DNA of 64,000 nt from 3107 sp001483205 (GTDB lineage Bacteria > Pseudomonadota > Alphaproteobacteria > Rhodobacterales > Rhodobacteraceae), in contig OZ219809.1 in the NCBI GenBank assembly GCA_964291375.2, forward strand, positions 2,418,001 to 2,482,000, given 5' to 3'. Positions within the stretch are counted from its first letter, which is position 1. Every line of letters begins with the position of its first letter. The notes below the pieces were generated by a model, which saw only the letters and a list, made by a program, of their open reading frames with translations, was not told where the DNA came from and did not search any database. This document shows, piece after piece, positions 25,317-34,444 of this stretch. Made by a program: the position numbers and the translations under genes.

Positions 25317-27688
25317 ATGAGATGAGGCCGATTGTGGAAGTCCCGTGGGAGCGGAAGGGCATTCGCGCCCCCGGACTGCCGATTCTGCCCCATGGGGTAG
25401 AGCGCTATCCGGTGCCGGGCGGCGGGTCGCGCGCGGTGGCGGTGCGCGCAGGCGACGAGATCATGGTGCTGGACCGGGAGGGGCTGCAACCGGGTGAACT
25501 GGTGTTTTTCGCCCCGGATCGTCGCTCGGACGCCGCCATGCTGGGGGCACGGGGGCACGGGCACCCCACGGCGACCATCAGGACACTTGCTGGCGGTGCG
25601 CCTTCGGGTGCGCGGGTGATGAAAGCGCTTACATCCGCCGGGTTTGACATAAAGACCGGCGACGCCATCCGGGTTTTCGGCGAAGGCTCCCGCTCCGGCG
25701 ATACGGCGAGCTTTACCGCAGAATGCGACGGGTTGCTGATCATCGCCGCCCCCGGCGGGCCGATGCGCCCGGACGCGCAGGATACGCCGAGCGAACTCAT
25801 CCTTTACATCCGCCGCGCCACGCCGGGCAATGAAAGCGCTTACATCGGCCCGCCCGACCCGCTTGCCGACCCGCTGCTTGATATGAACATTCAGCCGGGG
25901 AACGCGACCCCCTATGAGGTCAGAAAAGGCCAGTATATCCAAATTCTCGACATCAAGGGCCGGGAATGCAGTGATTTTCAGGCCTTTTCGCTGCGTGCCC
26001 TCGACAAGGGGCTTGAGCGCGAGATCGACCCGACAACAACCCGCAGCCTGATGGGTAACCTCTATCCCGCGCCGGGCATTTTCAGCAAATACTGGACCGT
26101 CGATCACGAGCCGCTGGTCGAGATCGTGCAGGATACATGCGGGCGGCATGATACCTTTGGTCTGGCCTGCACCGCGCGGTATTACGAGGATCTGGGCTAT
26201 CCGGGCCATGTGAACTGCTCGGACAATATCAATGGCGAACTGGCCCGATACGGCATAGGTCCGCGCGGCGGCTGGCCTGCGATCAACTTTTTCTTCAACA
26301 CCATGCTGGATGACGCCAACGCCATCGGCATGGACGACCCGTGGTCGCGACCGGGCGATTACGTGCTGTTGCGCGCGCTCAGCGATCTGGTCTGTGTCAG
26401 CACCGCCTGTCCCTGTGATGTGGACCCGGCGAACGGCTGGAACCCGACCGACATTCAGGTCCGCACCTACGGGGCGGGCGAAATATTCAGCCGCTCCGTC
26501 GGCTATCGCAAATCCGCGGAGGCCGATGTGGAAGAAACCCGAAAAACCGCGTTTCACGAGTGTTTTGCGCGGCACACCCGCGATTTCGTCGAGTATAACG
26601 GCTATTGGCTGCCCAATACGATGACCAATCACGGCGCGATTGCCGAATACTGGGCCTGTCGCGACAGGGTTGCGGTGATGGACCTGTCGCCGCTCAGAAA
26701 ATACGAGGTGACCGGCCCCGATGCCGAAGAGCTGATGCAGCTCTGCGTCACCCGCAACATGAAAAAGCTCAGCGTCGGGCAGGTGGTCTATACCGCCATG
26801 TGCTATGAGCACGGGGGGATGATTGACGACGGCACCGTCTATCGTCTGGGTGATGCCAATTTCCGCTGGATCGGCGGCAATGATACCTCGGGGCTGTGGC
26901 TGCGCGAACAGGCCGAACGGCGGGGCCTGAACGCCTGGGTGCGCTGTTCGACCGATCATCTGCACAATATCGCCGTGCAGGGGCGGCATTCGCGCGACAT
27001 GCTGGCGAAAATCTTCTGGACGCCGCCGCATCAGCCGACAATCGGTGAATTGCCGTGGTTCCGGCTGACCATCGCGCGGCTGGGGGGCATCCATGGCGCG
27101 GCGGTGGTGATTTCCCGCACCGGCTATTCGGGCGAACTGGGGTATGAGATTTTTTGCCACCCGAAAGACGCGACCGACATTTTTGATGCGGTGTGGCAGG
27201 TGGGCGAACCCCATGGCATTGCACCTTTGGGGCTGGCGGCGCTTGATATGCTGCGGATTGAGGGCGGGCTGATCTTTGCCGGGTCTGAGTTTGACGACAC
27301 CACTGACCCGTTTGAGGCCGGGATCGGCTTTACCGTGCCGCTCAAATCCATGGCTGATGATTTCATCGGGCGCGCGGCGCTGGAAGAGCGCAAGGCGCAT
27401 CCGCACCGCAGGCTGGTCGGGTTCGGGATTGAGGGCGGGGTTGTGCCGTCCCCCGGCGATTGTGTGCGGGTCGGCAAGGCGCAGGTGGGAGAGATCACCT
27501 CGGCGGTGAAATCCCCGATCCTCGGCAAGGTGATCGCGCTTGGCCGGGTGGCCACTGCCCATGCCGCGCCGGGCACACCGATCGAGATCGGCCAGCTTGA
27601 CGGGCAGCAGAAGCGCCTGAGCGCGGTTGTCAGCAGCTTTCCGCATTTCGACCCGGGCAAAGAGCGGGTGAAGGGCAATTACGGGTGA
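25313..27688 (+). CDS. DUF1989 - GcvT fusion enzyme (aminomethyltransferase-like demethylase)
   Basis: 791 residues. The N-terminal ~170 residues look like a diverged half-domain (VPGGGSRAVAVRAGDEIMVL). A DUF1989/urea-carboxylase-associated domain follows (about 185-375: GRECSDFQAFSL, DTCGRHDTFGLACTARYY, VSTACPCDV with likely metal-binding His/Cys/Asp). The C-terminal ~375 residues are a folate-dependent GcvT domain (VAVMDLSPLRKYEVTG, RTGYSGELGYEIF, GLAALDMLRIEGG). GcvT relatives such as dimethylglycine oxidase and DmdA move methyl groups to tetrahydrofolate. The start overlaps the permease stop, so uptake and demethylation are coupled. The substrate is unknown; a betaine or another N- or S-methylated compound is inferred. 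Confidence 0.9.
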   Translation: MNEMRPIVEVPWERKGIRAPGLPILPHGVERYPVPGGGSRAVAVRAGDEIMVLDREGLQPGELVFFAPDRRSDAAMLGARGHGHPTATIRTLAGGAPSGARVMKALTSAGFDIKTGDAIRVFGEGSRSGDTASFTAECDGLLIIAAPGGPMRPDAQDTPSELILYIRRATPGNESAYIGPPDPLADPLLDMNIQPGNATPYEVRKGQYIQILDIKGRECSDFQAFSLRALDKGLEREIDPTTTRSLMGNLYPAPGIFSKYWTVDHEPLVEIVQDTCGRHDTFGLACTARYYEDLGYPGHVNCSDNINGELARYGIGPRGGWPAINFFFNTMLDDANAIGMDDPWSRPGDYVLLRALSDLVCVSTACPCDVDPANGWNPTDIQVRTYGAGEIFSRSVGYRKSAEADVEETRKTAFHECFARHTRDFVEYNGYWLPNTMTNHGAIAEYWACRDRVAVMDLSPLRKYEVTGPDAEELMQLCVTRNMKKLSVGQVVYTAMCYEHGGMIDDGTVYRLGDANFRWIGGNDTSGLWLREQAERRGLNAWVRCSTDHLHNIAVQGRHSRDMLAKIFWTPPHQPTIGELPWFRLTIARLGGIHGAAVVISRTGYSGELGYEIFCHPKDATDIFDAVWQVGEPHGIAPLGLAALDMLRIEGGLIFAGSEFDDTTDPFEAGIGFTVPLKSMADDFIGRAALEERKAHPHRRLVGFGIEGGVVPSPGDCVRVGKAQVGEITSAVKSPILGKVIALGRVATAHAAPGTPIEIGQLDGQQKRLSAVVSSFPHFDPGKERVKGNYG

Positions 27689-27699
27689 TTTGCGCGCAC

Positions 27700-27802
27700 G
27701 GGCTGGCCACTGACGCGCCATCATGCAGAACGACCTCTGCATAATGGCTGAGCCGGGCGGGACATTTGGGCCGCTGATGCGCTATTATGCAGAGACCTTT
27801 TC
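27700..27802. repeat. Paired inverted-repeat elements between convergent genes
   Basis: A right-hand half (GGCCACTGACGCGCCATCATGCAGA, ending about 27728) is followed at once by a full element. This runs from CCTCTGCATAATGG (27732-27745) to CTATTATGCAGAG (about 27782-27794), with AGCCGGGCGGGAC in the centre. Confidence 0.82.
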
Positions 27803-27840
27803 AGAGGTATCTGACAAGGGCCTCATCCCCCAACGCAAAC

Positions 27841-27864
27841 GGGCCGCCCAAACCGGGGCGGCCC
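27841..27864 (-). terminator. Terminator of the amt operon, possibly bidirectional
   Basis: GGGCCGCC (27841-27848) and GGCGGCCC (27857-27864) form an 8-bp stem. Read on the minus strand it is followed by GTTTGCGTTG. It is 27 bp past the stop of the 56-residue gene, between convergent transcription units. Confidence 0.65.
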
Positions 27865-27890
27865 GCTGCTTCTTCGCGTTCAGGTGCCGA

Positions 27891-28061
27891 TCAGTGGTAA
27901 TCGCCGTAGAGCTTGTGCTCTTTGCGGTTTCCGGCCCACAGCGCCAAGACACACAGCGCGGCCCCGATCAGCGTATAGATCAACGGCATCTGGCCGCCCG
28001 CGCCCATGTAGAACGCACCTTCGACGCCATCCCAGGTCGCCGTTTCAAACGGGAATCCCAT
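27891..28061 (-). CDS. Small membrane protein (56 aa) downstream of the ammonium transporter
   Basis: The frame begins at ATG 28061 with a strong AAAGGAA site and ends at TGA 27891. The protein starts MGFPFETATWDGVEGAFYMG, followed by one membrane helix (about 25-43, MPLIYTLIGAALCVLALWAG) and a charged cytoplasmic tail (NRKEHKLYGDYH). It lies 26 bp after amt in the same direction and before a terminator, so it is co-transcribed. Coding is supported by the ribosome site, the single well-formed helix and the tight spacing. It may be a subunit or modulator of the transporter. No family name is known to me. Confidence 0.8.
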   Translation of the reverse strand: MGFPFETATWDGVEGAFYMGAGGQMPLIYTLIGAALCVLALWAGNRKEHKLYGDYH

Positions 28062-28087
28062 GTTCAGTTCCTTTCCGTTTCAGTTTC

Positions 28088-29473
28088 TCAGGTTGCCGGC
28101 GGGGCCGAGGCGGGAATGCCTTCGGGATATGCGGCAGAGGCGACCTTCACCGGATCGAGCCCGTGCTCTTCGGCGTTGGCAGGCACCCGCAGCAGGCCCA
28201 GCATATTCAGGATGAACGAGACCACATATCCCGGCACAAAGCCCAGCAGGAAGAAGACAACCGCGCTCATAACCTGACCGAGCAGGCTGATGGTCGGCAC
28301 CTCGCCCGCAGGCCCCTGAAGCGCCGGATAGCCGGAGGCAAAGACGCCCAGCGCGATCAGGCCGTAAAGCCCCATCGTGCCATGCACCGTCACCGCGCCG
28401 ACTGCATCGTCGATGCCCATCCGTTCCAGCACACGCGCCGCCGGAGCCAGCATAAGCCCCGCGCCCATGGCGATGACGAAGGTCAGGCCCGGCCAGTAGA
28501 TATCCAGCCCCGACGCCGCCGAGATAATCCCGGCCAGCATCCCCGACATCATCCAGAACGGATCACGGGTGATGACCCAGGCCCCGATTGCGCCGCCCGC
28601 CATCGACATCAGGATGTTGAACGCCACCGCCGACAGCGTGATCGGCGTGCCGTAGATGGTTGAGATCTTGTCCCCATACCATGACCAGGCTTCGCCGGGA
28701 ATGATCACACAGGCCATCAGAAAGCCCCAGAACCCGGCGATGATCAGCATCAGGCCGACGGTGGTCAGCGGCATGTTGTGCCCGGCAATGTGGTTGGCGG
28801 TGCCGTCACTGTTGAACTTGCCGATGCGCGGCCCGAGATTGATCAGCACGCCAAGGGCAAAGAATCCGGCAACCGCGTGAACAAGGCCCGCCGCGCCATA
28901 GTCATGCACGCCCCATTTCTGGACCATCCAGCCGTCTGCGTGCCAGCCCCAGGCCGCCGCGACGACCCAGGCGAAAGAACCCAGCACGATGGCGAGGATG
29001 ACGAAACCCACGGTCTGAATCCGCTCGATCAGCGCGCCCGACATGATCGAGGCGGTGGTGGCCGCGAACATCGCGAATGCGCCCCAGAACACGCCGGAAG
29101 CATTGTCGGATATGTTCGGCCCCATGTATTCCACCCACGGCAGGGCGATGGCGTTGGCATATTCCAGCCCTGAAATGCCGTTCGGCCCTGCGGCCCCCGG
29201 CAATCCGGTCGGAAACGCCCAATACACCCACCAGCCGAAATAGTAGAAGGTCGGCAGCATGAAAGAGAAGGCGAGGATGTTCTTCACCCCCGACGACAGC
29301 ACATTCTTCATCCGTGACGCGCCCATCTCATAGGCGAGAAATCCCGCATGGATGAGAATCATCAGCGGGATGGTCAGATAGTAGTAGGCTTCGGCAAACA
29401 CGGTGTTCGTGATCGCCGAAGACGCTTTGAGTTCCGCAACCTGCGCGGTGAGTTCCGCCAGTTGTTGTTCCAT
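28088..29473 (-). CDS. amtB: Ammonium transporter (Amt/MEP family)
   Basis: 461 residues, with eleven to twelve helices. Family motifs include PLMILIHAGFLAYEMGASRMKN, GALIERIQTVGF, the first pore His in HDYGAAGLVHAVAGF and the second in AVTVHGTMGLYG. The N-terminus, MEQQLAELTAQVAELKASS, is an unusual heptad-like extension before the first helix, without a clear signal sequence. ATG 29473 has AGAGGGG upstream; the frame stays open further but without a ribosome site. No glnK is adjacent; instead a 56-residue membrane protein follows. Confidence 0.95.
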   Translation of the reverse strand: MEQQLAELTAQVAELKASSAITNTVFAEAYYYLTIPLMILIHAGFLAYEMGASRMKNVLSSGVKNILAFSFMLPTFYYFGWWVYWAFPTGLPGAAGPNGISGLEYANAIALPWVEYMGPNISDNASGVFWGAFAMFAATTASIMSGALIERIQTVGFVILAIVLGSFAWVVAAAWGWHADGWMVQKWGVHDYGAAGLVHAVAGFFALGVLINLGPRIGKFNSDGTANHIAGHNMPLTTVGLMLIIAGFWGFLMACVIIPGEAWSWYGDKISTIYGTPITLSAVAFNILMSMAGGAIGAWVITRDPFWMMSGMLAGIISAASGLDIYWPGLTFVIAMGAGLMLAPAARVLERMGIDDAVGAVTVHGTMGLYGLIALGVFASGYPALQGPAGEVPTISLLGQVMSAVVFFLLGFVPGYVVSFILNMLGLLRVPANAEEHGLDPVKVASAAYPEGIPASAPPAT

Positions 29474-29490
29474 TTTCGACCCCTCTGTTT

Positions 29491-29505
29491 TTGCCGGTCT
29501 GGCAA
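29491..29505. promoter_or_regulatory. Short inverted repeat upstream of amtB
   Basis: TTGCC-GGTCT-GGCAA lies 18 bp before the amtB start, within the only non-coding stretch (29474-29634) between amtB and the carbonic anhydrase gene. It could be an operator. No clear sigma-54 promoter was recognised. Confidence 0.25.
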
Positions 29506-29634
29506 ATTGGACTAGTTTTGGATTATTATTCTGAACGGCAGTATACCAATAAATTTCCGGGAATCCAGATTTTTGATCCAATTATAGTCCTGATTTTGGC
29601 CGAAGGGCTGAAAAAAAGGGGCGATCACGGGTGT

Positions 29635-30285
29635 TCAGACCGGCATATACCCCCCGGTATCGGCGTCATAGGCCTCTAACACACCCTCGCCGATGTCATA
29701 CCACAGGCCATGCAGGCTGAGGTCGCCCTGCGCCACGGCCCCGGCGACAAACGGGAACGTCATCAGGTTGTGCAGCGATTGCAGAACCGCCTCTTTTTCA
29801 AGGGCGCGCCGCCGTTCGGCATCATCAGAGATATGCTTTACGCGCTCGAACCCCGGACGCAGGATGCCGATCCAGCGCCCGACAAAGCTCGACGGCGCTT
29901 CCAGCTCCGGCGCGCGCCCCATGCACATGTCATGGCAGCCGCTGACCCCGCCGCACCCTGAATGCCCGAGAACGATCAGATGGGCGACCTTCAGCGCACA
30001 GACCGCGTATTCGACCGCCGCCGCGGTGCCGTGGCACTCTGCGTCCGGGGCATGAGGCGGCACCAGGTTGGCGATATTGCGGTGGACGAAAAACTCGCCC
30101 TGATCGGCCCGGAAGACAGAGGTGACATGCACCCGGCTGTCGCAGCACGAAATGACCATCGCGCGGGGGTGCTGGCCCTCGGCAGACAGCCGCCGATACC
30201 AGGATTTGTTGTTGTGATAGTCGGTGGCCTTCCAGCCGTGATAACGCCTGACCAGATAGCCCGGCAGTGGTTGCGCCTGTTTCAT
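29635..30285 (-). CDS. Beta-class carbonic anhydrase
   Basis: Zinc enzyme that interconverts CO2 and bicarbonate in the cytoplasm. The 216 residues include the zinc and catalytic set Cys47-x-Asp49-x-Arg51 (SCCDSR), His108 and Cys111 (LGHSGCGG). They also include FVHRNIANLVPP and the C-terminal GLWYDIGEGVLEAYD typical of the family. ATG 30285 follows GAGGGAGA. It is read in the same direction as amtB, but 160 bp upstream of it. Confidence 0.95.
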   Translation of the reverse strand: MKQAQPLPGYLVRRYHGWKATDYHNNKSWYRRLSAEGQHPRAMVISCCDSRVHVTSVFRADQGEFFVHRNIANLVPPHAPDAECHGTAAAVEYAVCALKVAHLIVLGHSGCGGVSGCHDMCMGRAPELEAPSSFVGRWIGILRPGFERVKHISDDAERRRALEKEAVLQSLHNLMTFPFVAGAVAQGDLSLHGLWYDIGEGVLEAYDADTGGYMPV

Positions 30286-30445
30286 GTCTGTCTCCCTCGA
30301 ACGCCTGCGCGCCGGAGTTTACGCGGGAAAGGCGGGGGTTTCGAGCGGTTTGTCGCTCCGGTGGTCATATCGCGTGACGACCGGGTTTTGAGGCCGAACC
30401 CCGGCCCTGATCCCGTCCGGCGGAACTGCCCAGGCCGCGCTGCGG

Positions 30446-30671
30446 CTTATCCGCGGGTAAGGGTAGGGGAGGCGGCCTTATCCGCGGGTAAGGGCAGAGG
30501 GGGGCTTATCCGCGGGTAAGGGCAGAGGGCGTGGCTTATCCGCGGGTAAGGTCAGAAGGGGGCGGCTTATCCGCGGATAAGGTCAGAGGGTGCGGCTTAT
30601 CCGCGGATAAGGGCAGAGGGCGTGGCTTATCCGCGGGTAAGGGCAGAGGGCGTGGCTTATCCGCGGATAAG
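30446..30671. repeat. Palindrome array 2a: eight CTTATCCGCGG(G/A)TAAG copies at about 30-bp period
   Basis: Copies start at 30446, 30477, 30505, 30535, 30566, 30596, 30626 and 30656 and are separated by 12-15 bp purine-rich spacers (GGCAGAGGGCGTGG-like). The third-to-last position varies A/G while the CCGCGG core never changes. Orientation of the flanks is opposite to array 1. No gene is seen between 30286 and 31307. Confidence 0.93.
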
Positions 30672-30673
30672 GG

Positions 30674-31212
30674 CAATATCTCTGCATATTGGCACGTCAG
30701 TGGCCAACCCGTCCCGCCCGGTCGTAAGACCGGGCCGCGCCGACCCGCCCCCCCACGGGGCGGCGCGTTCGCGCCTACCGTGCGGGTCGGGCGCGGCCCT
30801 CTGTTCTGAAGTCCCGTCCCCCTTGCCGGGCCGGACGCGGCCTTTCGGACGGGTCGCGCATCTGTCCCGGCAAAGCGCCTGCCACCGACGATCCCCGCAC
30901 CTTATCCGCGGATAAGGGCAAAGGGCGTGGCTTATCCGCGGGTAAGGGCAGAGGGTGCGGCTTATCCGCGGGTAAGGGCAGAGGGGGGGCTTATCCGCGG
31001 GTAAGGTCAGAGGGGGGCTTATCCGCGGGTAAGGTCAGCGCTTCTGACCTATTGGCGCATCGGCGGCCAACCCGTCCCGCCCGGCGGAACGCCGGGCAGC
31101 GCCTTGGGGCTCCGCCCGTTCGGCCCTGAAACGGTCCCCCGGACCGTTTCCGAGACGGGCCTCACCCCCCACGGGGCGGCCCGGCGCAACCCAATATGCA
31201 GAGGCCTTTATC
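30674..31212. repeat. Composite repeat with palindrome array 2b (five copies)
   Basis: The left end is TCTCTGCATATTGGC (30679) and the right end CAATATGCAGAGGCCTTTA (about 31193-31211). Inside are a CGGTCGTAAGACCGGGCC hairpin (about 30720) and an inverted GC-rich module (about 30750-30870). Five palindromes follow at 30901, 30931, 30961, 30990 and 31018, then the ACGGTCC palindrome (31128-31150). Confidence 0.88.
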
Positions 31213-31307
31213 ATATTGTTACGCCATATCAGGGCATTCGCATCTTGCCACGGGCGCGATTGCCGCTAGGCTCGGGCACGACCGGTAAACACAGAAGAGA
31301 TTTCGGC

Positions 31308-32693
31308 ATGACACTCGAATTTGCCGCGCGGGGCGGCCCGGCGCTTCCTCTGCACCTGCTGGAGCGGGAGCAGCTCTCCGACTGGCTGGAGGGTCAGACA
31401 GAAACCGCCCGCGCCTGGGTGACGGCCTGCGGGTTTGCCGCCGGGATCGGCGATGTGGCGCTGATCCCCGGCCCTGACGGGGCGGCGGCCATGGCGCTTG
31501 CGGGCCTCGGCGACGCCAAAGAGCGGGCGCGGGGCCGTTTCGCGCTGGCGGCAGCGGCGGCAAAACTGCCCGAGGCCACCTATCGCATCGAAACCGGCCC
31601 GACGGGTGCGGCGCTGGAGCAACAGGCGCTCGGCTGGCTGCTCTCGCAATATCGTTATACGCGCTACCGCAGGCGACCGGGCATCAAGGCCCGCCTTCAG
31701 GCCCCGGACGGCCTTGATGCGGCGCGGCTGGAAACCATCGCCACCGGCGAGGCGCTGACCCGTGATCTGATCAACACGCCCGCGTCCGACATGGGGCCGG
31801 AAGAGCTGGAGGCTGCGTTCACGGCGCTGGCCGCCCGGCACGGGGCGCGCACCGGGGTTATCCGTGGTGACGACCTGCGACAGCAGAACCTGCCATTGAT
31901 CCACGCGGTGGGGCGGGCCTCTGACCGCGCGCCCCGGTTGCTGGATATGCGCTGGGGCGATGACGGCCCGACGCTGACACTGGCGGGCAAGGGGGTGTGT
32001 TTCGACACCGGCGGGCTGAACCTCAAATCCGCCGCGTCCATGAAGCTGATGAAGAAAGACATGGGCGGTGCGGCAACGGTGATGGGGCTGGCGCATATGA
32101 TCATGGCGCTGGGGCTGCGCCTGCGGCTGCGGGTTCTGGTTCCGGCGGTGGAAAACGCGGTGTCCGGCTGTGCCTTTCGCCCGCAGGATATTCTGACCAG
32201 TCGCAAGGGCCTGACGGTAGAGATCAACAACACCGATGCCGAGGGGCGGCTGGTGCTGGCCGATGCGCTGGCGCTGGCGGCAGAGGAGGCGCCCGATCTG
32301 CTGGTCTCGATGGCGACGCTGACCGGGGCGGCGCGGGTGGCGGTCGGCCCGGACATCGCCCCCTATTACACCGACAGTCCGGGGGTGGCCGCCGCCCTTG
32401 ATGCCGCCGCCCTGCGGGTGGCGGACCCGGTGTGGCGGATGCCGTTCCATGCGCCCTATGAGGCGATGATCGAACCCGGTATTGCCGATCTGGACAACGC
32501 GCCCGGCGGCGGGTTTGCAGGCTCGATCACCGCCGCCCTGTTTCTGCGCCGCTTTGTCGGGGAGGGCCGGCGCTATGCTCATTTTGACATTTACGGCTGG
32601 CAGCCAAAGGCGGCCCCGGCCCGGCCCGAGGGCGGCGTCGGGCAGGGGGCGCGTGCGCTGCTGGAGGCACTGCCGGAGGTGCTGGGGATATGA
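31308..32693 (+). CDS. Leucyl aminopeptidase family protein (M17)
   Basis: Cytosolic di-metal aminopeptidase. 461 residues, with a variable N-terminal domain and then the M17 catalytic domain. Metal-site and catalytic motifs are GKGVCFDTGGLNLKSAASM (with MKKDMGGAA following) and the family signature NTDAEGRLVLADAL. SMATLTGAARVAVG and AGSITAALFLRRF follow. The expected Lys/Asp/Glu ligands are present. ATG 31308 has AGAAGAG upstream; the longer open frame is repeat DNA. In Rhodobacterales this gene commonly precedes an NlpC/P60 gene, as here. Confidence 0.95.
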   Translation: MTLEFAARGGPALPLHLLEREQLSDWLEGQTETARAWVTACGFAAGIGDVALIPGPDGAAAMALAGLGDAKERARGRFALAAAAAKLPEATYRIETGPTGAALEQQALGWLLSQYRYTRYRRRPGIKARLQAPDGLDAARLETIATGEALTRDLINTPASDMGPEELEAAFTALAARHGARTGVIRGDDLRQQNLPLIHAVGRASDRAPRLLDMRWGDDGPTLTLAGKGVCFDTGGLNLKSAASMKLMKKDMGGAATVMGLAHMIMALGLRLRLRVLVPAVENAVSGCAFRPQDILTSRKGLTVEINNTDAEGRLVLADALALAAEEAPDLLVSMATLTGAARVAVGPDIAPYYTDSPGVAAALDAAALRVADPVWRMPFHAPYEAMIEPGIADLDNAPGGGFAGSITAALFLRRFVGEGRRYAHFDIYGWQPKAAPARPEGGVGQGARALLEALPEVLGI

Positions 32694-32696
32694 ATG

Positions 32697-33531
32697 GCCT
32701 CTGCATATTTGCGCAGCCGGGCAGCCGCCCGCCATGGGCTGAGGCCCGTCCCGGAAACGGCCCGGCGGCCCGGTTTCAGGGCCGAACGGATGAAGCCCCA
32801 AGGCGCGGCCCGGCATTCCGCCGGGCGGATGGGTTGGCCACCGACGCGCCAATAGGTCAGAAGCCTTGCCCTTATCCGCGGATAAGGTCCGCCCACCGTG
32901 CCGGGACTGAGGCGCGACCCGCCCGAAGGGCAGCGCCCGGCCCGACGGGGGCAAAGCGCCCGCCGGTAGGTCAGAAGCCTTGCCCTTATCCGCGGATAAG
33001 GTCCGCCCCCCTTGCCGGGACTGAGGCGCGACCCGCCCGAAGGGCCGCGTCCGGCCCGCACGGGTGGGCGCGAACGCGCCGCCCCGTGGGGGGGCGGGTC
33101 GGCGCGGCCCGGTCTGGCGACCGGGCGGGAACAGGGCCGGGACTTGGACTCAAAATCCGGGCGTCAGGCTATAGCGCGTCAGTAGCCAAACCATCCGCCC
33201 GGCGCTTGCTGCCCAAGCAGCGCCCGCCCCGCCCCATGGCGGGCGCTTTGCACCCGCCGGGCCGGGCGCTGCCGTCGCTTTTGTTGTGCGGCGCATCACC
33301 CATATCTCTGCCGGACCTGAATATCATGCAGGTGCCTTTTCAAGGGAAAAACTGCGGCAGGGATGGGATCAGTTTATCATACTTTGGCAATAAAACGCCT
33401 CAGCCTGTTGGAGCGTATGGACTTTATAGCAAAACCATCGCCAATACGGACCGTCGCGAAAAGCGCCCGCCCAGGCAGGCGGCTGCCCGGCTTGATCAAT
33501 ATGCAGAGGTCTTGATTATACAGAGGTCTTT
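32697..33531. repeat. Composite repeat between aminopeptidase and NlpC/P60 genes
   Basis: No gene is seen in this 841-bp gap. The left end CCTCTGCATATTTGCGC is at 32698, and the right end is doubled: ATGCAGAGGTCTT (33501-33513) and ACAGAGGTCTTT (33520-33531). Inside are a diverged ACGG/CCGT palindrome (about 32754-32777) and a 114-bp tandem unit holding palindromes at 32871 and 32985. The GC-rich module (about 33020-33130), AAAATCCGGGCGTCAGGCTAT (about 33153) and the 100-bp CGTCTCAGCCTGTTGG-type module (33393-33492) follow. Confidence 0.88.
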
Positions 33532-33534
33532 GTG

Positions 33535-34380
33535 ATGACCCTGCCGCCCGGATATGACCGGCGACTGACAGCGGCCAACGGGCGGGTGGCGGCGCAGGAA
33601 CTCGCAGGCCGGATCAGGGCAGAGAGATACGTTCGGCCCGACCCGGCCCGGATTGCGCCGCCGGTTGCGGACCTGCTTGACGCCCCGGCCCCGGACGGCA
33701 GGCGCGACCGGCAACTGCTGACGGGCTGGGCGGTTGAGGTGTTCGAGCGCCGGGACGGATATGCTTTTGTGCGCTCGTTGCGGGACGGCTATGTCGGCTA
33801 TATCGCGGAGCGGGCGCTTGCCGGGCCGGAGCAGGCCACCCACCGGGTTTGTGCCCGCACCACCCATGTCTACCCGCGCCCCGATCTCAAGAGCCGCGAA
33901 TGCCTGTCACTGTCTTTCGGCTCTGAGGTCGCGGTCACCGGGGGGGACGCGGATTTCGTCGCCACCCGGCACGGCTGGATACCGGCCCCGCATGTGGCCC
34001 CGCTTGACCGGCTTTTTGATGATCCGGTGAGGGTTGCCGGGCTGTTCCTTGGTGTGCCCTATCTGTGGGGCGGCAATTCCGGGTTCGGTATCGACTGTTC
34101 GGGGCTTGTTCAGGCCGCGTTGCTGGCCTGCGGACATGCCTGTCCGGGCGACACTGACATGCAGGCGGGGGCGGTAGGCCGGGCGCTGGCCGGGGGAACG
34201 CCCCCCGAACGCGGTGATCTGCTGTTCTGGCAAGGGCATGTGGCGATGGTCACGGACGCGCAGACGCTGATCCACGCGAATGCCGGTCATATGGCTGTCA
34301 GCCGGGAGCCGATTGCCGCCGCTATCGCGCGCATTGCCGGGCGCGGAGAGGGGCCGGTGACGGCGCACCGACGCCTGTAG
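33535..34380 (+). CDS. NlpC/P60 family peptidase with SH3-like domain
   Basis: 281 residues. Two SH3-like segments occupy about 55-165 (GWAVEVFERRDGYAFVRS, TTHVYPRPDLKSRECLSL). The C-terminal NlpC/P60 cysteine peptidase domain has the nucleophile in GIDCSGLVQAALL and the His in GDLLFWQGHVAMVTD, then LIHANAGHMAV. Such enzymes cut D-Glu-diaminopimelate type bonds in cell-wall peptides. No signal peptide is seen, so a cytoplasmic murein-peptide recycling role is plausible alongside the aminopeptidase. ATG 33535 is preferred over GTG 33532. Its ribosome site AGAGG is part of the repeat end. Confidence 0.93.
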   Translation: MTLPPGYDRRLTAANGRVAAQELAGRIRAERYVRPDPARIAPPVADLLDAPAPDGRRDRQLLTGWAVEVFERRDGYAFVRSLRDGYVGYIAERALAGPEQATHRVCARTTHVYPRPDLKSRECLSLSFGSEVAVTGGDADFVATRHGWIPAPHVAPLDRLFDDPVRVAGLFLGVPYLWGGNSGFGIDCSGLVQAALLACGHACPGDTDMQAGAVGRALAGGTPPERGDLLFWQGHVAMVTDAQTLIHANAGHMAVSREPIAAAIARIAGRGEGPVTAHRRL

Positions 34381-34444
34381 CGGTGTGCGGTGGAAAGGGT
34401 CATGGTGCAGGTGGCAGACGGCTGCCCGGCCCAGGCCAATATGT

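Noticed and set aside
25313..27688. DMSP demethylase DmdA
   Set aside because: DmdA is a stand-alone GcvT-like protein of about 370 residues; this 791-residue protein carries a DUF1989 half and different context.
25106..27742. 878-residue minus-strand frame over the DUF1989-GcvT gene
   Set aside because: Antisense shadow; the plus strand encodes well-conserved domains.
29474..29634. Sigma-54 promoter for amtB
   Set aside because: No convincing TGGC-N8-TTGC(A/T) pair in the right orientation; only a short TTGCC/GGCAA inverted repeat.
30446..31033. CRISPR array
   Set aside because: Repeat unit is a 16-bp perfect palindrome with 12-15 bp near-identical spacers; there are no unique spacers, no leader and no cas genes.
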